Shown in pieces: positions 10,110 through 18,815 of a DNA stretch of 64,000 bases; position 1 is the first letter of the stretch, and every line of letters begins with the position of its first letter. The position numbers and the translations under genes were made by a program. The stretch spans positions 1-64,000 of the forward strand of contig NZ_JAGYPH010000006.1 of assembly GCF_018343525.1 (NCBI RefSeq), given 5' to 3'. The notes beneath the pieces are model-generated. The model did not search any database. It was not told the origin of the DNA and saw nothing but the letters and a program-made list of their open reading frames with translations. This stretch comes from Lederbergia citrea. Its GTDB lineage: Bacteria; Bacillota; Bacilli; Bacillales; Bacillaceae_C.

Positions 10110-10862
10110 ATGAGGGTTAAAACACGTATTCATTCTATAGAGTCTTGTGGGACGGTTGATGGTCCAGGTTTGCGGTATGTTATTTTTACACAAGGTTGTT
10201 TATTGCGCTGTCAATTTTGTCATAATCCTGATACGTGGGCATATGGCAAGGGTGGAGGTAAAGAAGTTTCTGTTGCTTCTCTGATGGATGATATTAAAGA
10301 TTACTTACCATTTTTGCAAGCGTCCAATGGAGGTGTGACTGTTAGCGGCGGCGAACCGCTACTGCACGTTGATTTTCTGATTGAATTATTTAAGGAGTGT
10401 AAAAAACTCGGCATTCATACTGCAATCGATAGTTCTGGAGGATGCTTTACGCGTAAAGGAAGATTTATTACAGCACTCGACCAGCTGATGGAGCTGACAG
10501 ACCTCGTACTTTTAGACTTGAAGCAAATCAATGATAATAAACATAAGGCCTTAACATCTGTTTCAAATAAGCATATTCTTGATTTTGCTCGTTATCTTGA
10601 AGAAAAAAAGGTGCCCGTCTGGGTCCGCCATGTACTCATTCCTGGATTGACTGACTGTGAAGAAGATCTAAAAGGACTCGCCGCTTTTATTCAGACACTA
10701 TCCAATGTCGAGAAAGTGGAAATCCTCCCCTATCACCGCTTAGGTGTGTATAAATGGGAAGCACTGGGCCTCGATTATCCGCTTAATGATGTCCAAACAC
10801 CATCTGAAGATAAAGTTAAATGGGCACAGGAAATTTTGACAATAAAGAAAACAGGAACCTAG
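10110..10862 (+). CDS. pflA: pyruvate formate-lyase-activating enzyme
   Basis: A radical-SAM enzyme that installs the glycyl radical on PflB. The cluster-binding CxxxCxxC is CLLRCQFC near residue 28, followed by HNPDTW. The SAM-binding GGE motif is VSGGEPLL near residue 80. The start at 10110 (GAAAGGA upstream) gives 250 residues as in homologues. The longer upstream frame runs through the palindromic repeat and is rejected. It is co-transcribed with pflB and ends at a clear terminator. Confidence 0.95.
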   Translation: MRVKTRIHSIESCGTVDGPGLRYVIFTQGCLLRCQFCHNPDTWAYGKGGGKEVSVASLMDDIKDYLPFLQASNGGVTVSGGEPLLHVDFLIELFKECKKLGIHTAIDSSGGCFTRKGRFITALDQLMELTDLVLLDLKQINDNKHKALTSVSNKHILDFARYLEEKKVPVWVRHVLIPGLTDCEEDLKGLAAFIQTLSNVEKVEILPYHRLGVYKWEALGLDYPLNDVQTPSEDKVKWAQEILTIKKTGT

Positions 10863-10868
10863 ATATTT

Positions 10869-10906
10869 AAAAGCTCCCGATTTAAATTCATCGAGAGCTT
10901 TTTATT
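10869..10906 (+). terminator. terminator of pflBA
   Basis: AAAAGCTCCCGAT and ATCGAGAGCTTTT form a 13-base stem with one mismatch, ending in a T tract. Confidence 0.85.
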
Positions 10907-10911
10907 ATTGA

Positions 10912-11079
10912 TCGAAAAATTTTTTACTTAAACTTGAACCAGCTGATCAAACAATGATTAGTAAAATTGGCGCCGTCTATCAAGTTATCCCGGAGGACCA
11001 AAATCAGATTCAACAATATATGAACCAAACAGGAAATCAAAATCCAGTAACTGGTCATAGCGACCAGCTATATCAATAA
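10912..11079 (+). pseudogene. orphan 3' fragment of an unidentified gene
   Basis: An open stretch of 55 codons after a stop, with the first ATG only at 10954, no ribosome-binding site, and a hydrophilic glutamine/asparagine-rich tail (for example VIPEDQNQIQQYMNQTGNQN). It ends 12 bases before a terminator and has coding-like composition. It looks like the truncated end of a gene whose front part was lost when neighbouring DNA was inserted. Family not recognised. Confidence 0.4.
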
Positions 11080-11090
11080 TTGGAGAATCG

Positions 11091-11122
11091 AAAAAAGCTC
11101 TCGTCCAATGAGAGCCTTTTTC
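11091..11122. terminator. bidirectional terminator after treR
   Basis: GCTCTC and GAGAGC pair with T tracts on either strand. It serves the tre operon (minus) and the orphan fragment (plus). Confidence 0.75.
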
Positions 11123-11124
11123 TC

Positions 11125-11841
11125 TTACATATGATTTCTTCGTGCAAAGTCAACAAAGCGGAATTTATCCGGCCTATGTCTCGACTCCGTGTATTGAAAA
11201 AGACTAGCGTCCTCCAGATATACATAGTTTTTGATGATGACGATATTATGGAAGCCTTCTAGATTCAACAAGTCCCTGTCCTCCGCTGTAGGGTCTTCCA
11301 CAATAATTTCCTTTTTGGCATAGCTGATCACTAGATTTAACTCATTTTCCAAATAATGATAAATGGAATGTTCACAGATTTCCTTCGTAATATGAGGGAC
11401 GTACTTTTTATTCAAATAATCCTTATCTAAAATGATCTTTTCTCCGCCAATTTCCCTCACCCTGCTAATATGCCAAACATGATCTTTAGATGAGATATTT
11501 AGTTGCTGCTTAATATACTGATCAGGTTTTCTTAAAGAAAGTTCATGGACAATCGTCTTCGGTTTTTTACCCATTTTCTGAGCCAGTTCGTTAAAACTGA
11601 CTAAACCAGAAACCGGAAAGTCTAATTTCGTGTTTTTAATGACGATAGACCCTTTTCCTCTAACTTTTTGGATATAGCCGTTTTGCGCAAGCAAGTTTAG
11701 TGCTTTTCGGATTGTTTCCCTTGATGTCCCATAAAGATCCTTCAGCTCATGCTCAGAAGGCAGAAGAGAGTTCGGAGCAATCTCCCCTGCTTCTATTTGC
11801 TTTACAATATCATTATGGATTGTCAAATATTTATTTGTCAT
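11125..11841 (-). CDS. treR: trehalose operon repressor TreR, GntR family
   Basis: A GntR/HutC-type repressor (238 residues). The winged helix covers residues 1-70 with the recognition segment YGTSRETIRKALNLL. The UTRA effector domain (about 90-235) senses trehalose-6-phosphate in homologues. The second ATG (11839-11841) is chosen since GGGG is eight bases before it, giving exactly the B. subtilis length. It is the last gene of treP-treA-treR. Its likely operators are the two TGTATATACA boxes at the treP promoter. Confidence 0.92.
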   Translation of the reverse strand: MTNKYLTIHNDIVKQIEAGEIAPNSLLPSEHELKDLYGTSRETIRKALNLLAQNGYIQKVRGKGSIVIKNTKLDFPVSGLVSFNELAQKMGKKPKTIVHELSLRKPDQYIKQQLNISSKDHVWHISRVREIGGEKIILDKDYLNKKYVPHITKEICEHSIYHYLENELNLVISYAKKEIIVEDPTAEDRDLLNLEGFHNIVIIKNYVYLEDASLFQYTESRHRPDKFRFVDFARRNHM

Positions 11842-11855
11842 CCTCATATCCCCAA

Positions 11856-13526
11856 TTATTTTTTCAAGTGATAAACGATAGATTCATACGGCCTTAGCGT
11901 AAGCTGTTCGAACTCGGCGGACGAATCTTGATAATTGGAAAGTAAAATGCTGCTTGTGTATTCACTAAAATCAAGCTCTTCCGGAAGTGTAAATGTTGTT
12001 TCTTCCGCATAGAAATTATTAATGACTAACAGTTTTTCATTTCCCGCATCGCGTATATAAGCAAAAATAGCATGATGCTCAGGTAAAATCAATTCATAGT
12101 CGCCATCCGTAATCACGTCGTACTGTTTTCTTAACTGAATGAGTTTTTGATAATGGTAGAAGATCGAATTTTCATCTTCCATTGCATTTTTTGCATTAAT
12201 GGTTGGATAGTTTTCGGCTGTCTTTATCCAAGGTGTTCCGGCTGTAAATCCAGCATTTTCACTATCATCCCACTGAACCGGTGTTCTTGAGTTATCCCTG
12301 GATTTCTGCTTCAGAATATCAAGGATCTGTTCTTCTGCCATTCCTTCTTCTTTCTTGATCCGGTACATATTTAACGATTCAACATCACGGTAATCATCGA
12401 TTTTCTCGAACTTAGGATCTGTCATCCCAAACTCTTCCCCCTGATAAATATAAGGAGTGCCTCTCATCATATGAAGGGTCGTTGCCAGCATCTTAGCCGA
12501 TTCCAGATGATATTTACCATCATCTCCAAAGCGAGAAACGGCTCTTGGCTGATCATGATTACACCAGAACATCGCATTCCAACCGCCGCCTTTTGTCATT
12601 TCTACTTGCCAAACTGACAGGATTTCTTTCAGTTGTAAAAAGTCAAAATCAGCTTTCGTCCACTTTTCTCCATTTGGATAATCGACTTTTAGATGATGGA
12701 AGTTAAACGTCATGTCTAGTTCTTTACGGTCGGGTCTTGTGTACTTAATACAGTTATCAATGGTCGTTGATGACATTTCGCCCACTGTCATCATGTCATA
12801 CTTTGAAAAAACAGCCTCGTTCATCTCATGAAGATATTCATGTACTCTTGGTCCATCTGTATAAAATTTCCTTCCGTCCCCTGTGCTGTCATTTGGAAAA
12901 TGCTGATCTTTAGAAATCAGATTAATTACATCAAGACGGAAGCCATCGACGCCTTTATCAAGCCAGAATGTCATCATCTCATAAACTGCTTTTCGGAGCT
13001 CTTCGTTTTCCCAATTTAGGTCTGCTTGGGTGACATCAAATAAGTGCAAATAATACTGCCCAGACTGCTCATCATACTCCCATGCAGGCCCGCCGAATTT
13101 CGACTGCCAATTCGTTGGAGCTTCCCCAGGCTCGCCATCTTTCCAAATATAAAAATCACGATAAGGGCTGTCAGGAGAAGAAAGGGATTTCTGAAACCAT
13201 TCATGTTCTGTCGACGTATGGTTCACAACAATATCCATAATAATTTTCATATCGCGATGATGAGCTTCCATTAGCAAACGCTCAAAATCTTCCATCGTTC
13301 CATAGTCTTCATAAATCCGATAATAATCACTAATATCGTAACCATTATCATGCTGTGGAGATTCATAAATCGGAGTTAGCCATAGAACATCAACGCCAAG
13401 CTCTTTTAAATAGTCTAGCTTCTCAATTATACCTTGTATATCCCCAGTCCCAGTTCCCGTCGTATCCTTAAAGCTTTTCGGATAAATTTGATATACGACT
13501 GATTTTTTCCACCATGGTTGCGTCAT
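11856..13526 (-). CDS. treA: trehalose-6-phosphate hydrolase (phospho-alpha-(1,1)-glucosidase)
   Basis: A GH13 enzyme (556 residues) that splits imported trehalose-6-phosphate into glucose and glucose-6-phosphate in the cytoplasm. GH13 landmarks in order: DIVVNHTS, GFRLDVINL (nucleophile Asp), VGEMSS (acid Glu) and NHDQPR (third Asp). AAGGTG precedes the ATG. It lies 161 bases after treP and 14 bases before treR. treC is the name of the same function in other species. Confidence 0.95.
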   Translation of the reverse strand: MTQPWWKKSVVYQIYPKSFKDTTGTGTGDIQGIIEKLDYLKELGVDVLWLTPIYESPQHDNGYDISDYYRIYEDYGTMEDFERLLMEAHHRDMKIIMDIVVNHTSTEHEWFQKSLSSPDSPYRDFYIWKDGEPGEAPTNWQSKFGGPAWEYDEQSGQYYLHLFDVTQADLNWENEELRKAVYEMMTFWLDKGVDGFRLDVINLISKDQHFPNDSTGDGRKFYTDGPRVHEYLHEMNEAVFSKYDMMTVGEMSSTTIDNCIKYTRPDRKELDMTFNFHHLKVDYPNGEKWTKADFDFLQLKEILSVWQVEMTKGGGWNAMFWCNHDQPRAVSRFGDDGKYHLESAKMLATTLHMMRGTPYIYQGEEFGMTDPKFEKIDDYRDVESLNMYRIKKEEGMAEEQILDILKQKSRDNSRTPVQWDDSENAGFTAGTPWIKTAENYPTINAKNAMEDENSIFYHYQKLIQLRKQYDVITDGDYELILPEHHAIFAYIRDAGNEKLLVINNFYAEETTFTLPEELDFSEYTSSILLSNYQDSSAEFEQLTLRPYESIVYHLKK

Positions 13527-13687
13527 AAAAAATACACCTTCCTATTAAAAATTTTCAATGATTTTCCGGCTATTCGTGAGTAACCTACCTCTAACGTGAG
13601 GAAACCAAACCTTTAAAGGCGAGTAAGATTAGTCGGGATATAGCAAAAGAGGAACAAGTAAATGTCCCTCCGCTTTATTTAAGTTGA

Positions 13688-15115
13688 TTAATTTCTTTTA
13701 AACGAAATTTTCCCCATATTGCTTTTAGAAAATACGATTGTTAATAGGAACGGAATGACAATTGCGATAACCATTGCGATTGCAAATGTCACCATATACT
13801 GCGCCTGGATGGAAAGAATTCCCGGGAGTCCTCCAACACCGATTGAGTTAGCCATGACGTTACTTCCGACTGAAATAACTGCTGCCACCAATGATCCAAT
13901 CATCGCTGCTAAAAATGGGAATCCGTATTTCAAGTTAATTCCGAACATCGCCGGTTCTGTTACTCCCAAGTAACAAGAGATCGCAGCCGGAATCGATACT
14001 TGCTTTTCTTCTTCATTTTTTCTGTTAATAAAGATCATCGCAAGAACAGCAGATCCTTGAGCGATATTTGATAAAGCAATCATTGGCCATAAGTTCGTTC
14101 CACCAAGTTCACTCATCAATTGCAAGTCGATCGCATTTGTCATATGATGCAAACCGGTAATGACAAGCGGTGCGTAAGCAAACCCAAAGATTGCGGCAAA
14201 CAACCAGCCCATTGAAGATGTCAAACCTGAGTAAACAACTGATGAAATGGCAGAGCCTATTTTCCAACCAATTGGTCCAAGAACAACATGAGAAATAATT
14301 ACAGTTGGAACTAGAGCTAAAAATGGTACAACAATCATCGAAATAGCACTTGGAATAATTTTACGCAATCTTAATTCTAGGAAAGATAGTAAAAGACCTG
14401 CTAATATTGCTGGAATTACTTGTGCTTGATATCCAATCATATCGACTTTGGCAAAACCAAAATCCCAAAACGGAACTTCCGCCGCTCCGGCTACTCCATA
14501 TGCGTTAAGAAGCTGTGGTGAAACAAGTGTAATTCCCAATACGATACCAAGGATTGGGGTAGCACCCATTTTCCTCGCTACTGCCCACGTAATCCCTACC
14601 GGCAAGAAGTGGAAGATCGCTTCTCCAATCAGCCATAAAAAATCGTTCGTACCTGCCCAAAATTGTGAAGATTCTACAAGTGTCATCGTTTTACCATCAA
14701 GCATCTTGATTTCACCGATAACATTTCTAAATCCAAGAATTAATCCCCCAACGACAAGTGCAGGAATAAGAGGCGTAAAAATATCCGCTAAATGAGCAAT
14801 CATTCTTTGCAGCCAGTTCATATTTTGCTTCGCTGCTTCTTTTGCTTCATCCTTCGATGTATCGCTTACACCAGCGATTTTAACAAAATCATTATAAAAA
14901 GAAGACACTTCGTTCCCGACGATTACTTGGAACTGTCCTGCCTGTGTAAATGTCCCTTTCACAAGCTTAATTGCTTCAATTTTTTCGACATCCGCTTTCT
15001 TAGGATCCTTTAACACAAAGCGCATTCTTGTCACACAGTGAGTAACAACGGAAATGTTTTCGCTGCCGCCAATGTATTCAAGCAGATCTTTTGCCGGATC
15101 TGTGTACTTACTCAT
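13688..15115 (-). CDS. treP: PTS trehalose transporter subunit IIBC
   Basis: Phosphorylates trehalose while importing it. An N-terminal EIIB domain (residues 1-85) has the phospho-cysteine in VVTHCVTRMRF. The EIIC domain follows with about ten membrane segments from residue 110 on and the substrate-loop motif GLHHMTNAIDLQ. No IIA domain is present, so a separate glucose-type IIA must serve it, as in B. subtilis. The ATG follows GGGGGAG. It is the first gene of the trehalose operon. Confidence 0.95.
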   Translation of the reverse strand: MSKYTDPAKDLLEYIGGSENISVVTHCVTRMRFVLKDPKKADVEKIEAIKLVKGTFTQAGQFQVIVGNEVSSFYNDFVKIAGVSDTSKDEAKEAAKQNMNWLQRMIAHLADIFTPLIPALVVGGLILGFRNVIGEIKMLDGKTMTLVESSQFWAGTNDFLWLIGEAIFHFLPVGITWAVARKMGATPILGIVLGITLVSPQLLNAYGVAGAAEVPFWDFGFAKVDMIGYQAQVIPAILAGLLLSFLELRLRKIIPSAISMIVVPFLALVPTVIISHVVLGPIGWKIGSAISSVVYSGLTSSMGWLFAAIFGFAYAPLVITGLHHMTNAIDLQLMSELGGTNLWPMIALSNIAQGSAVLAMIFINRKNEEEKQVSIPAAISCYLGVTEPAMFGINLKYGFPFLAAMIGSLVAAVISVGSNVMANSIGVGGLPGILSIQAQYMVTFAIAMVIAIVIPFLLTIVFSKSNMGKISFKRN

Positions 15116-15192
15116 CCTGTTCTCCCCCTTGATGATGTAAAAATCATCTCTTTATATATTCTAAATTCATGTACTTTTCGTTTAGCGCTAAC

Positions 15193-15204
15193 TTGTATAT
15201 ACAT
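15193..15204 (-). promoter_or_regulatory. TreR operator box downstream of the tre promoter
   Basis: TTGTATATACAT on the plus strand is a near-palindrome of the TreR box type, located downstream of the -10 element. Confidence 0.7.
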
Positions 15205-15208
15205 ATCG

Positions 15209-15222
15209 TGAGTACGTTTTCA
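15209..15222 (-). promoter_or_regulatory. probable cre site (CcpA) of the tre operon
   Basis: TGAAAACGTACTCA on the minus strand matches 12 of 14 positions of the catabolite-responsive element and overlaps the start region of the tre transcript, where CcpA would repress. Confidence 0.5.
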
Positions 15223-15250
15223 TTTTATCCTGTATATACAACTTTGTCAA
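15222..15250 (-). promoter_or_regulatory. tre operon promoter
   Basis: TTGACA and TAAAAT with a 17-base spacer on the minus strand, about 110 bases ahead of treP. A TreR-type box fills most of the spacer. Confidence 0.8.
15230..15241 (-). promoter_or_regulatory. TreR operator box within the promoter spacer
   Basis: CTGTATATACAA (plus strand) lies between -35 and -10, so a bound repressor would directly exclude RNA polymerase. The pair of boxes is 37 bases apart. Confidence 0.7.
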
Positions 15251-15318
15251 TTTCTTTTCGGAGGTAACGTAAAATAGAATAATTGTGAATCTTACTTATT
15301 TTGAGTTCTTTAAATATG

Positions 15319-15353
15319 CAAAAAGACCCTCAATCAAGTTTCGATTGAGAGCG
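15319..15353. terminator. isolated stem-loop with no obvious gene
   Basis: AAAAAGACCCTCAATC and GATTGAGAG form a terminator-like hairpin although neither neighbouring gene ends here. Its layout (AAAAAGAC, stem, GAGAGC) matches the hairpins beside the displaced rpsI tails at 22.1 and 34.2 kb, so it may be a relic of the same kind. Confidence 0.4.
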
Positions 15354-15486
15354 TTAATAAGATAATATTATGAAACTAAGGAACTACAAACCTTACGGAT
15401 ACTTTCCCAGATTGTTAGTAGGCCTTCTTATCTCTTTAGGACAATGGAGTGAACTTCGATTTACCGTACATTATTATCCACACCAA

Positions 15487-16368
15487 TTAAACCATTTCCT
15501 CTACCCTTTTCTTTTTCCAAAAGCTAAACTTAGTTTCAGATAGTATAATCGCACCGAGAATAAGGGCCGCGCCGATGATCATTTTCAGAGTCATGATTTC
15601 ACTTAAAATGACAACTGAAAAGGCCATGCCCCATAATGATTCTGTCGATAAAATAATAGCCGCTTTTGTTTCAGTAATGAATTTCTGTGCCACTGTTTGC
15701 AATAAAAAAGCGATTGTTGTTGAAAAAATTCCTAGATAAAGAAGTGGAAGCAGCCCTTCCGATCCAAGTGTAAAGGATGTTTCTCCTCTCAACAAGACAA
15801 CGATCCAGCTGATGACCGCTGCCGTTACCATTTGTACAATCGTGATTAACACAGCGTCCTCATCTTTGACAAATCTTGCTGTGTAAAAAATATGAAATGC
15901 GAATCCGACCGCACAACATAGTGTTAGCAAATCTCCAATATTGATTTCAGAGGATAATTTAAGCGAGAGTACTGCAACACCTACCAAAGCTGTAACAGCT
16001 CCAACTAGCTCAAACATATCAATTTTTCGCTTGTACAGTAAAAATCCGATGAAAGGAACAATGACGACATTAACTGCTGTTAAAAATGCATTTTTTGAAG
16101 GTGTCGTATATATTAGTCCAACTGTTTGGAGAGCAAAAGCTGCATATAAAATGATTCCCAAAACTGCCCCTTTTATCATTGTGCTTTTCTTAATATTTTT
16201 CAATTTCTTATTGAATAAGAGGCTTAAAATGATAGTCCCGATGAAAAATCTTCCCGCCAAAATCTGATAGGGAGTATAGTGATCCAATGACATCGCACTG
16301 GCAACAAATCCGCTCCCCCAGATGATCGCTGTAATAATTAGCCCCATTTCCCCCAAATATTTCCGCAT
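15487..16368 (-). CDS. EamA/DMT-superfamily transporter
   Basis: A ten-segment membrane protein (293 residues) made of two EamA repeats (about residues 5-135 and 145-280), the drug/metabolite transporter fold. The AIIWGSGFVAS motif in the first helix is typical. Substrate cannot be told. The ATG at 16368 with GGTGG upstream is favoured over a TTG five codons earlier. It stands alone between the tre operon and the uvsE pair. Confidence 0.85.
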   Translation of the reverse strand: MRKYLGEMGLIITAIIWGSGFVASAMSLDHYTPYQILAGRFFIGTIILSLLFNKKLKNIKKSTMIKGAVLGIILYAAFALQTVGLIYTTPSKNAFLTAVNVVIVPFIGFLLYKRKIDMFELVGAVTALVGVAVLSLKLSSEINIGDLLTLCCAVGFAFHIFYTARFVKDEDAVLITIVQMVTAAVISWIVVLLRGETSFTLGSEGLLPLLYLGIFSTTIAFLLQTVAQKFITETKAAIILSTESLWGMAFSVVILSEIMTLKMIIGAALILGAIILSETKFSFWKKKRVEEMV

Positions 16369-16471
16369 GTGATCCACCACCAAATTTAATCAATAGTACT
16401 ATTATAGCGATTAATAATATGTACGGGTATCTCTTTTTTGTTGCGAAGGGGCTTCATGCGTTTTTTTATTA

Positions 16472-17437
16472 TCATGTTAAATGAAACGAAGAGCCATCAA
16501 TGATTTCCACATCATCCCTAGCTTTAATTTCTTCCATTAAATGAAACAGGGCTTCGTCTTTTCTTTTCGCTTCAATCATACAATCAATTTGTGGAATGCT
16601 GCCCTTTATTGCTTGTAAAAAGTTAAAAAACATATCCACGTCAACAAAGTCTGCATGATGCCGGAATTCTTTTTGGCTTTTTGGACTTGATATATGCATT
16701 TTTACGGGAAGTGGAGAATGTCTCCACGTTTGAATCACTCGTTCCCAATGTACTTCCCAATCTGGATTTTGATGATGAGCAAGGTGATGATGATAATCAA
16801 ATACGAGTGGAATATCAAGTTTTTCACATAAGTAAAGGCAATCCTCCAAGGTAAAAGAAGTATCATCATTTTCAAGCATAATCATCTTTTGAATCGCTCT
16901 CGGGACTACCATCCAATGATCAATAAACCGTTCAAGCGATGTTTCCGTATCCTTATAATTTCCCCCGACATGCATCACACAGCGATGGGTCGGATCCATC
17001 CCCATCCCTTTTAATAATAAATAATGCATCTTCAATGTTTGAATGGAATTCTTTAGAATTTCCTTCTTCATAGAATTAATGAGAACAAAATGATCTGGAT
17101 GAAAATCAATTCTTATTTTATGTTCTTTGGCAAAATCGCCAATCTCCCGTAGCTGTGCTCGCAAGGGCTTCAAATAATTCCAATCAAGAAGTTCTATATG
17201 GTTGGCCAGAGGAATTAGGCGAGAGGTTAAACGATAAAAATGTATTTCAGACGCTGCATTATGCTTTAAAATTCTAAGAGTATTTTGTAAATTGGAAAGA
17301 GATATACGTTCCAATTTGCGAATAGCAGCTTCCCTGTCTTTAATCTTTTGAAATTGCGCAAATGTCATGGTTTGTGAGGGAGATGCGTTTTTTAATTCCA
17401 TGCTCATTGCCACGTAACCTAAACGTAAGATCGTCAC
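16472..17437 (-). CDS. second, diverged UV-damage endonuclease (UvdE family)
   Basis: A TIM-barrel AP-endonuclease-like protein (321 residues) with the UVDE metal-ligand motifs FHPDHF, MHVGG, LENDD, FDYHHH and IEAKRKD. It starts at a GTG after GAGGTGAG. It is clearly paralogous to the gene directly upstream but far diverged. For example, the usual HPNQF is HPDHF here, and the C-terminus is different. The ligands appear intact, so it is probably an active nuclease, perhaps with altered lesion range. It is 43 bases downstream of uvsE, likely one operon. Confidence 0.85.
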   Translation of the reverse strand: MTILRLGYVAMSMELKNASPSQTMTFAQFQKIKDREAAIRKLERISLSNLQNTLRILKHNAASEIHFYRLTSRLIPLANHIELLDWNYLKPLRAQLREIGDFAKEHKIRIDFHPDHFVLINSMKKEILKNSIQTLKMHYLLLKGMGMDPTHRCVMHVGGNYKDTETSLERFIDHWMVVPRAIQKMIMLENDDTSFTLEDCLYLCEKLDIPLVFDYHHHLAHHQNPDWEVHWERVIQTWRHSPLPVKMHISSPKSQKEFRHHADFVDVDMFFNFLQAIKGSIPQIDCMIEAKRKDEALFHLMEEIKARDDVEIIDGSSFHLT

Positions 17438-17480
17438 TTTCTCACCTCTATCACCAAGTATTCACTCATCCTATCCATAC

Positions 17481-18434
17481 TTACCATTCCACTGCTGAGC
17501 TTGATATACGTTTGATTCCCCGGACTGAGGCTATTTCTTCGATAAGCTTCAGCATAGCAAGGTTCTTTTGCTTTGCTTCAATCATAATATCAAAGTCCCG
17601 ATCAAGCTCCTTTGCCATTTTCAAAAAAGGGAGGATAAACTCTAAAGATACAAAATCAGCATGTGAACGATAGGCTTGCTCTGATTTCGGTGACGAAAGG
17701 TGGACTTTGGGTACTGCGGAAATGTTATTCCATGTATCAAATATACGTGATAAATAATTTGAGAGATCAACATCCCCTTTATTGGCCATATAGTGATGGT
17801 AATCAAGAACCATCGGGATATTTTCTTTTTCACAAGTAATCAATGTTTCTTCTACATCGTAAGTCTTATCATCATTTTCAAGCGTTATATGTTTCTTAAT
17901 ATTTGTAGGTAATTTTTTTATATTGTGATGGAAACGCCCTAATGCACTTTCTTTATCCCCATATGCTCCACCAATATGAATATTGATGATTCCTCTTTCA
18001 AGTGCATTCATCACTTCGAGCATTTTAAAGTGGTATTCCATATCCCTCACTGCATTCACGGTCACTTCTTCCCGCGGGCTCGTAAAAAGTGTAAATTGGT
18101 TGGGGTGGAAGCTTGGTCGCAGCCCAAATTGATGGATGAGCTGCCCCAGTTCTTCCCACTCGGTTTTGAATGGAGTAACGAAATCCCACATTACTTCCGG
18201 ATGGGTTGCTAAGGGTACAAGTGAACTTGAAAACCGGTATAATTCAATTTCATGTGCGATATTATAATACAAAATTCTTTTCGTATGCTGTAAATTCTGT
18301 GCTGTTACAGATTTGAGTTTGTCCATTCGTCCGCTATTTGAAAGTGTTGAATAGCGGGCAAAGGTTAAAGTTTTGGAAGGGCTCGCGTCCCATAAACCTA
18401 ATGCATTGGCAACATATCCAAAACGAATTTTCAT
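17481..18434 (-). CDS. uvsE: UV DNA damage endonuclease UvsE
   Basis: A UvdE-family enzyme (317 residues) that nicks DNA 5' of UV photoproducts, starting an excision pathway independent of UvrABC. The N-terminus closely follows the B. subtilis form (GYVANALGLWDASPSKTLTF). Conserved ligand motifs are FHPNQFTLF, IHIGG, LENDD, LDYHHY, HLSSPK and IEAKQK. AAGGAG lies eight bases before the ATG. This copy is the orthologue. The downstream gene is its paralogue. Confidence 0.93.
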   Translation of the reverse strand: MKIRFGYVANALGLWDASPSKTLTFARYSTLSNSGRMDKLKSVTAQNLQHTKRILYYNIAHEIELYRFSSSLVPLATHPEVMWDFVTPFKTEWEELGQLIHQFGLRPSFHPNQFTLFTSPREEVTVNAVRDMEYHFKMLEVMNALERGIINIHIGGAYGDKESALGRFHHNIKKLPTNIKKHITLENDDKTYDVEETLITCEKENIPMVLDYHHYMANKGDVDLSNYLSRIFDTWNNISAVPKVHLSSPKSEQAYRSHADFVSLEFILPFLKMAKELDRDFDIMIEAKQKNLAMLKLIEEIASVRGIKRISSSAVEW

Positions 18435-18695
18435 CTATTTTTCTCCTTCATTTTAATACCGGCAATAGCGGGACGATTAATTTCCCAACTTAAAGGATTT
18501 TATAGATCCAATTATTTTTATTAATATATGTTTCCGTATAAACCATCCTCAGTTTCTAGGCTTCCCAATCTCCATTCACTTCAAATTCAAACCGATCAAA
18601 TACTTTACTATGGTACCCCACATGAATATTTAGGATACCGTCTTTTTGTCAGACGTTACTAAATGATTGGTTCGCTTCAACTCTATTTTAGAATC

Positions 18696-18730
18696 AAAAA
18701 ACCCCTTCCCGATTTTCTCAGGAAGAGGCT
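18696..18730 (-). terminator. terminator of VWA lipoprotein gene 1
   Basis: On the minus strand CCTCTTCC and GGAAGGGG pair with one G-U, followed by TTTTTT. It is the only structure I see in the 18435-18815 interval. Confidence 0.7.
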
Positions 18731-18815
18731 GTAAAAGTTGATGTGACAACGATGTTAACGCTCTGAAAATTCTAGTGCACAAGCACGCCTAAAGCGAAAA
18801 TCAACAGTATGATAT

